A DNA stretch of 64,000 nt from Chondrilla cf. caribensis (GCA_964020155.1 OZ026557.1:3032501-3096500), one strand, 5' to 3'; numbered from the stretch's first letter, positions 11,401 to 23,778 are shown. Numbers and translations are program-made. The notes: generated by a model not told the origin, from the sequence alone.

Positions 11401-11557
11401 AGAGTGAAAGTAGCATTCAAGATCCAACAGAGGAGAAGTCAACAAAGATGAACACATGTATACACTGGTCTCTTCTTGTACATATCTTGGACTTCAAGCC
11501 TCTTCCAATAAACATGAAACAGAAAATGATTACTTTCAAATAAAAATCCTAATATTT

Positions 11558-11625
11558 AAACAGGAAAATGTCTGCCTTCCACTTCATCCCACTGGATGGA
11601 GTGGAAGGCAGACATTTTCCTGTTT
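11558..11625. repeat. Perfect 26-bp-stem hairpin
   Basis: Arms 11558-11583 and 11600-11625 are exact complements with a 16-bp loop. No coding context. Confidence 0.8.
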
Positions 11626-13149
11626 CACAGGTCATGAAATGTTTACATAAAATCAATAAACAACAATATAACTACAGTAGCTAAAAAGAGTAGTTATAAT
11701 CACGAAATTATGTCACTTGCATGTATGTACATAATTCAAAGTATGCGCGTAGCTGTGTTGCTATCATGTCTTAATGCAATCTCATGATCACAGAGTATCA
11801 CTTCTTGAGGGATGCGGGCAATTGATATGTAAGACAGAAAATGTAAATGAAATTCCATATTTCAGTTAGTACAGGAAATTGTATTTGATAGATTGCTCTA
11901 TCCTGTACACAGGAAATGTTCCCGAAATGTGCATATTTCCTATTTCCCAAAATGTACAGGACATCTGGAATGTAGGATATACATTTCTTATGTCATGAAA
12001 TTTCACGTTTCTCCTAGTGTGTGTTGTGTGTTGTTGTCATGGCAAAAATTCCCAATCCAATTGAGCCATGTCATCCACCTCTGTCTTGTACATCCTCTGA
12101 TGTGTGTGACACAGTGCAACCTGTGTGGGTGACCACCTCACTATCACAGTCACCTGTATACAGTGGACACTAGTATGTATTTTAGTGGTTGAGTGAAGTG
12201 AAATGTACTGTACTGTACACTAGCTGCAGTAAACACTACATTTGGTGTTCATTTTGCAATGATTTCTGATTCACCTTGAAAGTGTACATTGTACCAGTAT
12301 TCAGTTTGTCATGTAGTGACCTCTTTGAAGGAGTTGAGGTTGACTGCTGTTGGTAGGGAAGGTTTAATGCACAATAAGCCTGTGCAAGGCCTAAGGTTGA
12401 CAAATTGTATCACTGGATTTACACCGAACTAGCTGAAAATAGACCGAAGTCTCTATCAGCTGGGAGACTGAAGTCCGATTTTGATGGCAACCAGTGATTA
12501 TCTCCCAGTCATCCAAATCCTAAAAAAGGGAACCACAGACAGCTGTTTTGCTCTCATTTGAGCTCCTTAGTGTGGTACACCCTGTACATCATTTGGATGA
12601 CTGTCTTCATCTTATCTTTCTAACACACAAGTGAACATTTGTGGTCTTCATGATAAGAGAGGATGAAGGAGGCTTACAGTCAATGCGTGACTGTGCGCTC
12701 TGATGGGTAGGAAGGTTTGCTGTGCATAGATTTATACTTAAGATAGATGAAATAGATAGATGCAATAAAGGCTCATTTCTGTGTATCCATTCTGATTGTA
12801 TGAGTCTGTGCATGTATACGTATGGCAAAAGCAACATTGTACTTGGTCAGGAACTTCAAGACATTGACAAGGTTGCTAGAAGGATTTGCTGAGGTTTGAC
12901 TTGTCTACTGCATTTTGGGTATTTCCTCAACCAACATAACCAAAACATGTTCTTTTTACTAACTTTGTTAGCTATCTTCATCACTACTCCTAGCTATAGT
13001 CTATACGTAGCTACTCGGTTTTTAGTCTCCCAGCAGGCTGAATTCCACTGAGCGTTCGTATAACCTAAACATATAATAAAAAGTTGGGTAACTTGATGAT
13101 CAATTTATACTTTGAAATTCATTTGCATGTATATCACCTGTCAATGTGA

Positions 13150-13240
13150 TGAAGTGATGAGCAAATTCTCATAGGAGAAGGAAGGGATCATGACAGGTAT
13201 TTGTATCAGTTTGGTGCCGTTCATTGGATCAAAGGACACA
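13150..13240 (+). pseudogene. Relic of family exon 2 upstream of gene C
   Basis: The sequence still shows ATTCTCATAGGAG, GGAAGGGATCATGACAGGTA and TTGGTGCCGTTCATTGGATC. These match, with indels, the end of type I exon 2 (encoding ILIEAGRDHDWYF...GCR) and its downstream sequence. It has no open frame. The same relic lies upstream of D and E. Confidence 0.7.
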
Positions 13241-13722
13241 GCTGGAGCATAACAACATAACACAGTCGATCACGAAAGGAAGTTAAGTCAACTACAGCAG
13301 CTGTTATATGATGTCATTGTGTACTTTGCCTACAAGCCATCAAGTCTCGATAACATCAAGTAGAGGATGTTCCTCTTTAGTTAACCTTATGTAATGGTGA
13401 ATACATATATACGAACAGTAAGTTCCAATCACGGAAGGAAGTTAAGTCTACTACAGCAGCTGTTGAATACATGATGCATTGTGAATCACAGTACTATGTG
13501 TGACCAACTTTCCAGGTATTTGATTTCAATTGTGTACTTTGCCTGCAAGATATCAAGTAGAGTATTCCTGTTGAGTCTACCTTAAATTTTAAGTTATGTA
13601 ATTTTGAGTACATATGGACAGTGATATCAGCTTTAAAATTCTAATGAACATCAGAGAATACACACATCTCACAAGATATATCATCATGTATGATCTATTT
13701 GTACAACCCGAGGTCCTCACAC

Positions 13723-13730
13723 TATAAAAA
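13723..13730 (+). promoter_or_regulatory. TATA box of gene C
   Basis: TATAAAAA 107 bp before the ATG, in the type II context CTCACACTATAAAAAGACACAG that is shared with E and, reversed, D. Confidence 0.7.
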
Positions 13731-13829
13731 GACACAGTCAGCAGCAAAAGCAACAAGAGCAGCAGTGAATTCAAATACAGTGAAGATTGTCAAGAAAAAA
13801 AAACAGAGGTTCAATCCAATACCAAGAGA

Positions 13830-14724
13830 ATGATATTTGCCTCTACAGCAGTACTCCTTGCCTGTGTCCTAGGAGCATCACTTGGAGGGCCCATAGAGAA
13901 GAGAGAGGCCACAGCTACCCCTTGTGTGAACCATACTCTGGACTATACCCATATTAACAGCACTTTGTTGGAAAGTATCAGACGAATTTGCAGAGCAGCC
14001 AAGGACCTGGACAAACACATCAACATCACTGCAGAGTGTTCAAATATTGGCCCCCTTCCCACCAATGACCCGTATGAGAATTTTGATGAAGTACTAAAGA
14101 GAGTACAAGCACATTTCCCAACTGAGATATCTACTGTCATCCGACATGGACAGAACATCGATCCCAGTACATGCACTACTTTAGAGGATGAAAGGTTGAG
14201 GCTGGACATCACCTCCAAACTTGCTGTTCTTGGAAATACAGTGCAGGAAATGGTGAATAAATACATTAGTTATCCACTATAGCATGATCTATATACTATC
14301 AATACAACAGTCATGTTAGGAGAATGGCAGTTTTATTTGGAATAAAACACTAGTGAAACAGTATTGAACATCCCTGTTTCAATGTTATGGATGGATTTTC
14401 AAATACGTTTCACTGGGGTACTCGATGAACTGGTATTCTCCTCTTGCGAGTACTTAGACCATCTATTAGTGCCTTATGTTCATTGGTTGCATTGTGATTC
14501 TGTATACATAGGTGGTTGCTGGGTGCAGGACAAGGCCTAGCATTCCTGGACTTGTGTGCAATGATACAGTGACTGAACCTGTAAACTCTGACCATCAAAT
14601 GCAATTACATGATTTCAAGTGTGAGGCCAAGTATGTTGCTCACTACATTAAGATCCTCATTGGAAGAAGTGATGGCAATGACTGGTACTTCACAAATACT
14701 ACTGGACCTCTCGGATGTGAATAA
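13830..14724 (+). CDS. Gene C: secreted 8-Cys family protein, type II (two exons)
   Basis: Exon 1 is 13830-14252 (141 codons) and exon 2 is 14512-14724 (70 codons plus stop), with a 259-bp phase-0 intron. The acceptor ATACATAG is clear. The donor GTGAAT is weaker than the type I GTGAGT. Residues 1-19 form the signal peptide; PIEKR is at 21-25. Cysteines fall at 32, 54, 70 and 115 in exon 1 and four in exon 2, one for one with type I. NHT, NST and NIT are glycosylation sequons. Exon 2 begins VVAGC and ends GPLGCE. If the intron were retained, translation would end eight codons later at NKYISYPL. Function unknown. Confidence 0.83.
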
Positions 14725-14884
14725 CTTTGCTGAATGTCTATAATGATTCTGTTATTCTAATGTAATGTATGTAATTCTGTTCCAAAGTCAAAATATTGAG
14801 TGAACCTATTTACATTTATTCATTTGGTATTGAATACGTAATCAGTTAAAGTTAGCTTTCAAGTTTTAAGTTCATATTTTAATG

Positions 14885-15000
14885 TGTACATGGCGATATA
14901 AAAATAATGATACGTGATGATATAACTACAATAATTATTAAACACATATTTACAATTAAATAAAATATTAAAATAATAATTACAAAAACAACCTCAAGAT
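14885..15000 (-). mobile_element. 3' end fragment of a TAA-associated non-LTR element
   Basis: On the minus strand this reads as the element 3' untranslated region: a TTTATTTAATTGTAAATATG-like stretch followed by a TATCATTATTTTTATATC-like end. It resembles the tails at 19.3-19.5, 23.6-23.8 and 38.55-38.7 kb. It is heavily 5' truncated. A short open frame running into 15073 is not matched to any known part. Confidence 0.5.
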
Positions 15001-16376
15001 TGTTCAGCCATGGACCCCTGGACACGGAAGTGGCATCTTCAGCTACTCTACGGATAATACGGTTTTCAAACAAGGGAGACAGCAGAATCTTAAATCAGAA
15101 AACCATGCAAAAAGCACAATATAAACACTGTGTTGACTAGCAACACCAGTATCTCACAGACCATGTTCTTAAAACTGACTTGAACTAACCAATTACTGAC
15201 AGATGATAGTTTTCAAGCCTTGCTTAGTATTTTTTAATCTTCACCTCCCATCACTAGATTACTTTCATACCCCTTAACACAAGAGAGCAATAACTCAGAG
15301 TATTTCCAAAATTACCATATTCTACCTTTAACTTATTCTTGAATGTTCACGCGAATCTTAATTACTAAAGGACATCCATTAATAGATTGAATTGAGTTCC
15401 GGGATTGGAAGCATAAGTTGTATTATTCCATTGTGTATAGGTAGGATGTGTGTATGAGCAAGGGACCACGAAAAGTTGTACTGTTCCATTGTGTATATAG
15501 ATAGTACATGTATTGTGACATTTAAACCTCCCTTTGTTTATTGTGTAGACGAGAGAGCACTCGGTATTGTATATGGAGTGAAACTAACCTCAGTGATGTT
15601 ATGAAGGTTTCAACAATAGTGCAAGCTAGCAATGGATTTAGATCCTCTCCCTGGTCATCTCCTGAACTCTCACTGAATTCAGCTTGATAATTATGACTGA
15701 TGCTTTGTACTAATTGGAACATATCGCAATAACAAAATTTACTTTGTTACCATTCTCATGCAGTATGGAACTGTACCAGTTCATAATACACAAACCAGCT
15801 GTTTGGTACATTTACATCTTGCATCAAACTTTTATGCTACTGCGATTAGCTGGTTTGATGATGAGGTTTGTATAGAGGCACATTATCTACACTATACATA
15901 TGTATGTGAGAGTGGGTATATTACATATAAGCCACATATATATGTACATAAGTATCAGGTACCAGGTATCATTATTTAAAGTGGAAAGCCGTTAGCCATT
16001 GGCTACTATAAGGGCTCCAACAAAAAAGGTGATAAATAAATAAATAAAAAAAGTATTATAATAGATCAATACTGCACATTTGTATGTACATAATACTATA
16101 TACGGACATTCACTCAAAATTGTGCACAGGACATACAAAGTGGCTGTACATGTCCCTTTGAAGAGTATTGAGTGTATTGAGTTATATATATTATACCTGT
16201 GATTTGAAATATTATGAAAATACAATATCCAAATAAATTCATAATCTAACTTAAAGCTAAGTTTAACTGAATACCTATGCAATATCAAATGAATAAATAT
16301 GTAATTAATAGGTTTGCTCAAAATTTTGACTTTGGAGTAGAATTAATAACGGGATCAGTATAGAAATTCAGCAAAG
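15001..16376. other. Intergenic region between gene C and its inverted partner
   Basis: No gene is supported. Open frames near 15522 and 15758 carry no recognisable domains. The last 200 bp (from about 16190) are the inverted counterpart of sequence downstream of the type II genes, for example 24790-24980. Confidence 0.55.
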
Positions 16377-16940
16377 TTATTCACATCTGAGAGGTCCAGT
16401 AGTATTTGTGAAGTACCAGTCATTACCATCACTTCTTCCAATGAGGATCTTAATGTAGTGAGCAACATACTTGGCCTCACACTTGAAATCATGTAATTGC
16501 ATTTGATGGTCAGAGTTTACAGGTTCAGTCACTGTATCATTGCACACAAGTCCAGGAATCCTAGGTCTTGTCCTGCACCCAGCAACCACCTATGTATACA
16601 GAGTCACATTGCAACCAATGAACATAAAGCACTAATGGATGGTCTAAGTGCTCACAAGAGGAGAATACCAGTTCATTGAGTACCCCAGTTAAACTTTGTT
16701 GAAAATCCCTCCATATTGATACAGGGATGTTCAATACTGTTTCAATAGACTAAGTGTTTAATTCCAAATGAAACTGCCATTCTCCTAACGTGACTGTTGT
16801 CTTGATAGTAGTTAGATCATGCTATAGTGGATAACTAATGTATTTATTCACCATTTCCTGTACTGTATTTCCAAGAAAAGCAAGCTTGGAGGTGATGTCC
16901 AGCCTCAACCTTTCATCCTCTAAAGTAATGCATGTACTTG
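16377..16940 (-). pseudogene. Pseudogene C': truncated type II copy (exon 2 intact, exon 1 cut)
   Basis: Exon 2 (16589-16377) is open and nearly identical to that of gene C. The 259-bp-type intron follows, then only the last ~40 codons of exon 1, up to about 16935, where the sequence breaks inside the segment that encodes STCTTLEDE. The 5' part of exon 1, signal peptide and promoter are missing and replaced by the dispersed ~300-bp repeat. It is the inverted partner of gene C. Confidence 0.85.
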
Positions 16941-19245
16941 ATTGCAATTATGTGAGTGAAACCGAGTGTAGTGGGATAAGGTCATCACAACTGAGTAAGT
17001 TGTAATGACGTATCATCCCCCATGCGTATGTTGTCTATTTCTGGAAATAAATGATGATGTGGTGTGAAACTGGGTTGTTTGTCAAGCTTCAACTGACCAC
17101 CCAGACAGAAAGACTCCAGGGTCTAAAATGTCAAATGAAAGGTATTCCTTTTAGTCAACATCATGTAGTTGTGAATCACTACTATATTACTTCATCATCA
17201 TAATATCACGTAAGTGAGATCCACATCGTGCAATTTGGAATTGCTATATTAGTACAGGGTACACGACATTTATGATGACATTCTATTTCCATTATCATCA
17301 TCAACTCCTCTACATTATTAAGTAACCTCTTTTAACTGCTTTGCTAGAAGTCATATAACTTTAATTTCAGCCAGTGATATCATGCTAACAATGTTTGTGT
17401 CACTAATCATCACATTGAACCTGTCATGGAGACTGAATGGTGGAACATATTGTTTCCAATTTTTAAATTCATTGTGACAAGATAATAATAATAATTCAGA
17501 CTCTTTCTATGAATTTTATGTGATTAAATGCAAAATTTTCATGCAGTGATACTTGCCATGGCTATGTTTACCAGGTTATATTCCCATTGCCAGCATATTC
17601 TATACCCAAGAATTGAGATGAATGTCTGCTGTTTGAGTGGGAAGAGATGTTTGGGGGTATATGCAGATAGCTGATGAGTTCTGAATCCTGATAGAGGTGA
17701 TATGTGTAATTTACATATGAGTACAATATTGCTGTGATTATAGTATTTTATTGATTGTAACACTAATGGATACACAGTAATGTGCCTTTTTGCATCAAAA
17801 AAATGTATTTGATCTTGATCAATTTAATTACTCGTTTATCTTAAAAGTATGAATCAACACACAAGTTTCCAAGGTGAACAGCTTTGATTGAATGTACTTA
17901 ATGTCAGTGAATTGCAATGGCCCTGAATAACATTAATCATAGAAACAATGTTGTACTTTAGAGTATGATCAATTGTGTGAATGAGATTGAGTGTAGTGTG
18001 ATAAAGTCTTCACAACTGAGTAATTTGTAGTGATGTATCATTCCCCATATGTTGTCTATTTCTTGGAATAAATGACGATGTGGTGTGAAGCCAGATTGTA
18101 TGTCAAGCTTCAACTGACAGTAAGGCTCCAGGGTCAACAATGTCAAGTGAAAGATATTCCTTAGAGTCAACATCATGTAGTTGTGAATCACACAACATTA
18201 CGACATCATCAAAATAGCACTTACATGAAATCGACAATTCATAACTTTGCTATGTTTTTGACTGTACATACTAAAGTGAATTTGGTTCCTGAGTCCATTT
18301 GACATAAACACTATTCACATGATGTCATGAAAGATTAATATATATTCAATTAACATTTTAACCCTGGAGATCAACATCTGGTTTCAAATCACATCATGAA
18401 TAATACCAAGAAGTGGACTGGTGTCAGGGATATTGGTTGCAGTTAGAGGAACTGCATGATGTGGATATCACGAAAGTGATCTCCTATCATACTATATGTA
18501 TATAAACATGCACTATATACACAAGATTCTCTTTCAAATTGTAGAGTAATCAAAGTCCATAAGACTCAAATGAATATCAATGACATTCACTTGATTGGTG
18601 CCCCATTTCATTATTTTTGCTGAACATGTTGCATAATACCCATAGGGTAAAACATTGTTGTATACACAATGAGCACATACATAGTGCTGCCAAACATGTA
18701 AATCTATGAATGTGGTATATTTTAACAGTATACTCCTTCATTCTGTACCTTGATAGATTCAAATTGATAACTGCCCCTCCATGTGACATAAACATTTTTA
18801 AAATGATGTCACATGTTAAAACGTGATGTGGAACCCACACAAGTGCTATATTGATGATGCCATAACATTATAGGGCACATGACTCACAACTTTGAGATTT
18901 CAACTCAAATGAATATCTTTCCCTTGACATTTTTGACCCTACATAGAAGTTTGAATGGTCAGTTGGAGCAAACAATCTTCTTTAACACCAAATCATGACT
19001 TATTCCAAGAAATGGACAGCATTTTAAGGATTCAGCATCACTACAACTTACTCTGCCATAATGATACTATATCACTCTACACTCAATTTCATTCCCACAA
19101 ATACAATCACATTTCACATAATTGATCATGAGTATACTCAAGAGACCAACAATGTTCTCACATAATATATGTTATATTCCAATCACATCCACCATTACTT
19201 CACATTTTCCCGTACTCCATTTCATCTGTCTGGCTGTAAAGCAGT

Positions 19246-19246
<1 letters not shown>
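16941..19246. repeat. Array of dispersed ~300-bp repeat copies
   Basis: The block running from GTGAGTGAAACCGAGTGTAG (16950) through 'TTGTCTATTTCTGGAATAAATGA', 'CTCCAGGGTC' and 'ACATCATGTAGTTGTGAATC' recurs at 17960-18260, 27220-27510, 31490-31800 and 43690-43930. A diverged version sits at 18850-19110, 26740-26960, 32090-32320 and 42545-42780. No coding capacity is visible. The copies often abut in tandem. Confidence 0.7.

Positions 19247-19276
<30 letters not shown>
19247..19276. repeat. (TAA)n tract
   Basis: About ten TAA units. It follows TGTCTGGCTGTAAAGCAGTG, a flank also found before shorter TAA runs at 27066 and (reversed) 31948. Confidence 0.9.
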
Positions 19277-19277
<1 letters not shown>

Positions 19278-19487
19278 TTGTAGCCCACCTACCTAGATTT
19301 GTTTTCTTTGATGGAGGGGGATCTGGGGTATTACATTTTCTTATTATATTATTTATATTATTTATTTTAATTGTATTATTGTTATTGTTATTGTTATCAT
19401 TATTATCATTATTAATTTATTTAATTGTAATATATGTGTATATATGCTTAATTTACGTATACCATTACTTATCATTATTTTTATATC
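19277..19487 (+). mobile_element. Element E0: 3' end only of a TAA-associated non-LTR element
   Basis: A ~210-bp insert between two (TAA)n tracts. Its right part (TTTATTTAATTGTAATATAT... CATTACTTATCATTATTTTTATATCACCA) matches the element 3' untranslated regions. No coding remains, so it is a severely 5'-truncated copy. Confidence 0.6.
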
Positions 19488-19490
19488 ACC

Positions 19491-19529
<39 letters not shown>

Positions 19530-19553
19530 GTAATGATAATACAAATAATAATA

Positions 19554-19588
<35 letters not shown>
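19488..19588. repeat. (TAA)n tract with interruptions
   Basis: Long TAA/AAT run with TAG and TGA interruptions joining E0 to E1. Confidence 0.9.
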
Positions 19589-22317
19589 TGGAGCAAACAA
19601 TCTTCAGAATTTTCAGAATTCCTTCAGGTAAAATTGGGAAGCTTTTCGTTCGTGAAATAGTGTTCTTATTCAAAGGATACAACGAAGCTGCTGGTCTGGA
19701 ATCAATCGCGCTCCGTGCAGCTATGGTTATGCCTGCCTTATTGCTACAAAAATGTAACCCCAGGATGAAGACCAGCGAAGTGAAAAAATGCTTAGAGAGA
19801 AGAATTGAGATGTGGAAGAAAGGACAGATAGATGAGTTAGTAAATGAAGGAAAAGTGTTACAACAACGAGCTGTGAACCTTTCTCGCAAAGATGACGATG
19901 AAGTAGCACGCAGGTTTGCTAATCTGGTTTTCCATGGAAAAATGAAAGAAGCGCTCAGATTACTCTCATCTACATCCACTAGAGGCTGCCTCTCCCCTGA
20001 CCTAGTTCTACCTGAAAATGATAACAGGACTGTCTTCGAGGAATTAAGCAGGAAGCATCCAAAAGGCAGGAATATTGATCCATCTGCTCTCCTCCCTGAA
20101 AATGACCATACTGTTTCTTTCCACCCTGTTATTTTTGAATCATTGGATGGACTCCAAATTAGGAACACTATATCTAAGATGAAGGGATCTGCCGGCCCAT
20201 CTGGACTTGATACTGATGACTGGAGACAGATGTGCTGCTCCTTCAAAGATGCTTCCAATGACCTCTGCAATGTACTTGCTGACACAGCCAAGTATATCGC
20301 TACATCTTATGTTGATCCTGTAGGTCTGGAAGCCTTGAATGCATGCAGACTAGTGGCCTTGGAAAAGACGCATGGCGTTCGACCAATCGGAATAGGAGAG
20401 GTAGTTAAAAGGATGCTTGCAAAAGTCATTTTAAAGATAGTGAAAGAAGATATCCAACAAGTCATAGGCCCTTTGCAAATGTGTGCTGGATACGAGAATG
20501 GGGTGGAAGTGGCCAGCCTTGCTATGCAGACTGTGTTTGAAGCAGATGATACAGAGGCGGTAATATTGGTCGATGCGGAGAATGCGTTCAACTCAATGAA
20601 CAGGAAGCTTGCTCTAGCTAACATCCTACACAGCTGTCCATCAATTGCGACTGTCTTGATTAACACATATAGGAGCCAGCCAAAACTCTTCATTCAGGGT
20701 CGGACCCTTATTTCAGATGAGGGTACAACTCAAGGGGATCCATTAGCAATGGCTATGTACGCCCTTGCCATTGCCCCTCTAATAAAGAAGTGTGCCACTG
20801 ATGCGATTCAAGTATGGTATGCAGATGATGCATCTGCTGGAGGAACTGTAAATGAGATTTTCTCCTGGTGGGGAATGCTTGTCGATCATGGCCCAAAATT
20901 TGGATATTTTCCAAAGGCTTGCAAATCCTCCGTCATAGTCAAAAAAGAGTTTGAAGCTAAAGCCCTCGAAGTTTTCAATGGAACAGGTCTTAACATCACC
21001 TCGGAAGGAAAGACACATCTTGGAATCCCGTTAGGATCTACACAATACAAAAACAGATGCATAAGTGAGAAGGTTCAACAATGGTGTGAACAAGTGGACA
21101 AGCTATCATTATTTGCAAGATCTCAACCTCATGCAGCATTCGCCACTTTCTCACATGGTGTTATTAGCGGATGGATGTTTTACATGAGGATGATTCCACT
21201 AACCTGCAATCAATTGACCCCATTGGAACACATCATTTGAGGAAAAATGATTCCGGCCTTTTCAGGTAGACAAACAATTACTGAGGAAGAAAGAGATCTA
21301 TTTGCACTCAAAATCAAAGATGGGGGTATGAGCATACCAGTACCACACCGGTTGGCATCTCAACAGAGGACTCTATCACTGAGGATTTGTCGTCCTTTAG
21401 TTGCAGCAGTATTAGATCAGTATCACAATCTTGATCCAGATCTTATGCAAAAACATGAGGTGAACAAACGAAGGGCCATTCGTGAACAACTAGATGAGAA
21501 GCTCAACAATGCAAAGACCACTATCAAACGCCTTCCTAAAAAGCTCCAAAGACAAGTAGCTTTTATCAGCCATGAAGGTGCGTCCTCCTGGTTGTCTACA
21601 ATCCCATTGAAGGCATACAACTTTGTCCTCCACAAGAGAGCATTTTTAGATGCAGTCACCCTGAGGTATGGGTGGTTACCAAATGGTGTACCTACAAAGT
21701 GTCAGTGTGGAAAGCCTTTTAGTGTTGATCACGCCCTCAACTGTATGAAGGGTGCCTTTCCCACTATACGCCATAATGAGATTCGTGATATCACTGCAAC
21801 TCTGCTGAATGAAGTTTGCCATGACGTATGTGTGGAGCCCCATCTTCAACCCTTAACAGGAGAGACTCTGGGATACCGTTCAGCCAAGAATGAAGATGAG
21901 GCGAGGTCGGACATCAGTGCATGCGGCTTCTGGGGCTCAAGATTCGAAAAGGTATTCATGGATGTCCGAGTCTTCAAACCGAATTCCGCTTCCTATCAGC
22001 ATCTTGAACCCAAACCATGCTTCAGTAGACAAGAGCAGGAGAAGCGGCGCCAATACAGCCAGCGTATCAAAGAGGTTGAGCATGCCTCTTTCTCCCCACT
22101 TGTTTTCTCTACATCTGGTGGGATGGGCAAGTCTACCGCTATTGTTTATAAGAGACTTGCACACTTACTGTCAGTGAAGAGAGAAGAGTCATACAGCAAT
22201 GTCATTCGTTGGCTTCGCTGTCGCCTTGGTTTTGCTCTACTCAGATCATCAATCACCTGTCTCAGAGGCTCCAGATCCATCTCCATCAGCAATGATTGTC
22301 CCTCATCAATCTCTTAG
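19588..22317 (+). pseudogene. Reverse transcriptase-endonuclease ORF of E1, one in-frame stop
   Basis: One frame of 910 codons is interrupted only by TGA at 21238-21240. Counting from 19588, the RT palm carries VDAENAF (Asp near 329), TTQGDPL (near 382) and WYADD (Tyr 411), with RPIGIGEV before them. After the stop comes a C-x-C-x7-H-x3-C knuckle (CQCGKPFSVDHALNC) and then a stretch with ARSDIS...FMDVRVF, consistent with a PD-(D/E)XK restriction-like endonuclease. The relative at 49.6 kb has Arg where E1 has the stop, so this is a single nonsense change. It lacks the N-terminal Cys-rich region seen in E2. Homology-based; biochemical activity of this copy is unlikely because the endonuclease is cut off. 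Confidence 0.85.
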
Positions 22318-22541
22318 TGTGTAATGGAGGGCCGTATCCCTCCAATATGAACTTCATGTTTATAAAGAAACATCCTCATTACTATTATTGTCAATATCAC
22401 CATTATTATTGCTATTGTCATTTTTCTTTTCTTTATTGTTATCGTTATTATTTTATTATTTTATTATTTTTATTATATATTTATTATATATATTTTTTAT
22501 TATATATATGGCTATACATTATAGTAAATTGTATTGTTATG
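19589..22541 (+). mobile_element. Element E1: YADD-type non-LTR retrotransposon, nearly full length
   Basis: Bounded by (TAA)n on both sides. Coding runs 19588-22317, followed by a ~220-bp T-rich 3' untranslated region. The first 18 bp after the TAA tract (TTGGAGCAAACAATCTTC) are identical to the dispersed repeat at 18962-18979, so the true element begins about 19606. No poly(A) tail; it ends directly in TAA units. Confidence 0.8.

Positions 22542-22573
<32 letters not shown>
22542..22573. repeat. (TAA)n tract between E1 and E4
   Basis: About ten TAA units forming both the 3' end of E1 and the 5' boundary of E4. Confidence 0.9.
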
Positions 22574-23651
22574 CCGGAGTGCCTCCAATCTTGCACCGTC
22601 GGCCTTTTTGGCATCTGCTGATGGAGCATCTGGACTCAAGCACCAGCTTCTGCCTGTCAATCTATCATCCATCTCATATAGTGAATGGTACTCTGCTCTT
22701 TCAACCTGGAAGAGTGGTCTACCAGCAGAGACCCCCCTCCCAACAAGTCGTAATCACCAGAAGTCTTGGGACAAGCCTAAAGTAGACCACTTTATGAAAC
22801 CCTTCTGTCCAGGTGTGAAGACCAAGTGGAGAAATCCCGACTGCTAGCAGCTGCCTCTAGGGAATTTGGTGCATGGCTTAACGCCCCACCTGTCTCCTCC
22901 CTTGGACTGCATAAGACAAATTATGCCATCCGGATAACATAGGCCTGAGGATAGGGGCACCTTTATGCCTGCCTCACACTTGTTGTCACTGTGGTAAAGA
23001 CGTTGATCACTATGGCCGCCATGGCCTGAGTTGTAGATCAAGCCAAGGAAGAACTTCATGACATCAGACATTAAATGAGATTATCCATCGCTCCTTGACT
23101 GCTGCAAAGGTTGATCAACAGTAGACTGGAACCATCTGGCCTTTACAGGGCAGATGGAAAGTGTCCAGATGGGGTAACCACAATTCCATGGTCCAAGGGG
23201 AGATCCTTGGTATGGAATGCCGCATGTGTTGACACATTTTGCAATTCTCTTAAGCAGAAAGCTGCACAAGAAGCAGGAGGCGCGGCAACACATGCAGAGA
23301 ACAAGAAGGTCAAGAAGTATGCTCACCTGGATCATACTTATATATCTTCCAGCTGATTGCCTTCGAAACCAGTGGTACTATAGGCTCTGATTCCATGTGT
23401 TTTCTCCATGATCTCGGGAGATGCTTAAGATTGTGCACTGGTGATCCCAAGTCATTTATGTACTTGTTACAGCGTCTCTCAGTTGCGATACAGGTTGGAA
23501 ATTCAACCTCCGTAATGGGTTCTCCCATTAATAAATTTAATGATTGCAATAGTGAGGATTTCATTTAGCTGCATGTAGTGTTTCTATTATTATTGTAATT
23601 ATATATTATTATTATATTCATTTTATTTAATTGTAAAATATGCGTATATAA

Positions 23652-23686
<35 letters not shown>

Positions 23687-23778
23687 TAACTTATGTGTAT
23701 TTTATTTAATTGTAAACATGAGTGTAATAATTATTTCATTACTTATCATTATTTTATATCATCACCGCACATCATTAT
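22574..23778 (+). mobile_element. Element E4: 5'-truncated YLDD-type non-LTR element
   Basis: Begins at a codon matching residue ~683 of the E2 protein (RSASNLAPSAFLASADGAS), directly after TAA units. It continues to SEDFI and TAG at 23566-23568, then a 3' untranslated region up to the next TAA tract. Several frameshifts and substitutions break the frame. The CCHC knuckle and RPDG-equivalent (CPDG) endonuclease region are still readable. It is the mirror partner of E5. Confidence 0.85.
23654..23683. repeat. (TA)n microsatellite in the 3' region of E4
   Basis: About 15 TA units expanded within the E4 tail; the matching E2 tail has only a short CGTATATATGC there. Confidence 0.85.

Larger units (their letters stand above)
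9691..13149. other. Repeat-rich intergenic region upstream of gene C
   Basis: No gene is supported. It contains a GT microsatellite, a segment repeated in inverted orientation at 28.6-29.05 kb, a 50-bp foldback, a Tigger-like terminal sequence and a 26-bp perfect hairpin, each listed separately. Open frames near 11893 and 12607 have no recognisable features. Confidence 0.6.

Noticed and set aside
13589..13774. Minus-strand frame starting with a Leu-rich, signal-like stretch
   Set aside because: The Leu run comes from the CAG/AGC-rich leader of gene C read backward, and the frame crosses that gene's TATA box.
19362..20291. 309-residue minus-strand frame
   Set aside because: Antisense to the E1 reverse transcriptase and extended by poly-Tyr from the TAA tract.
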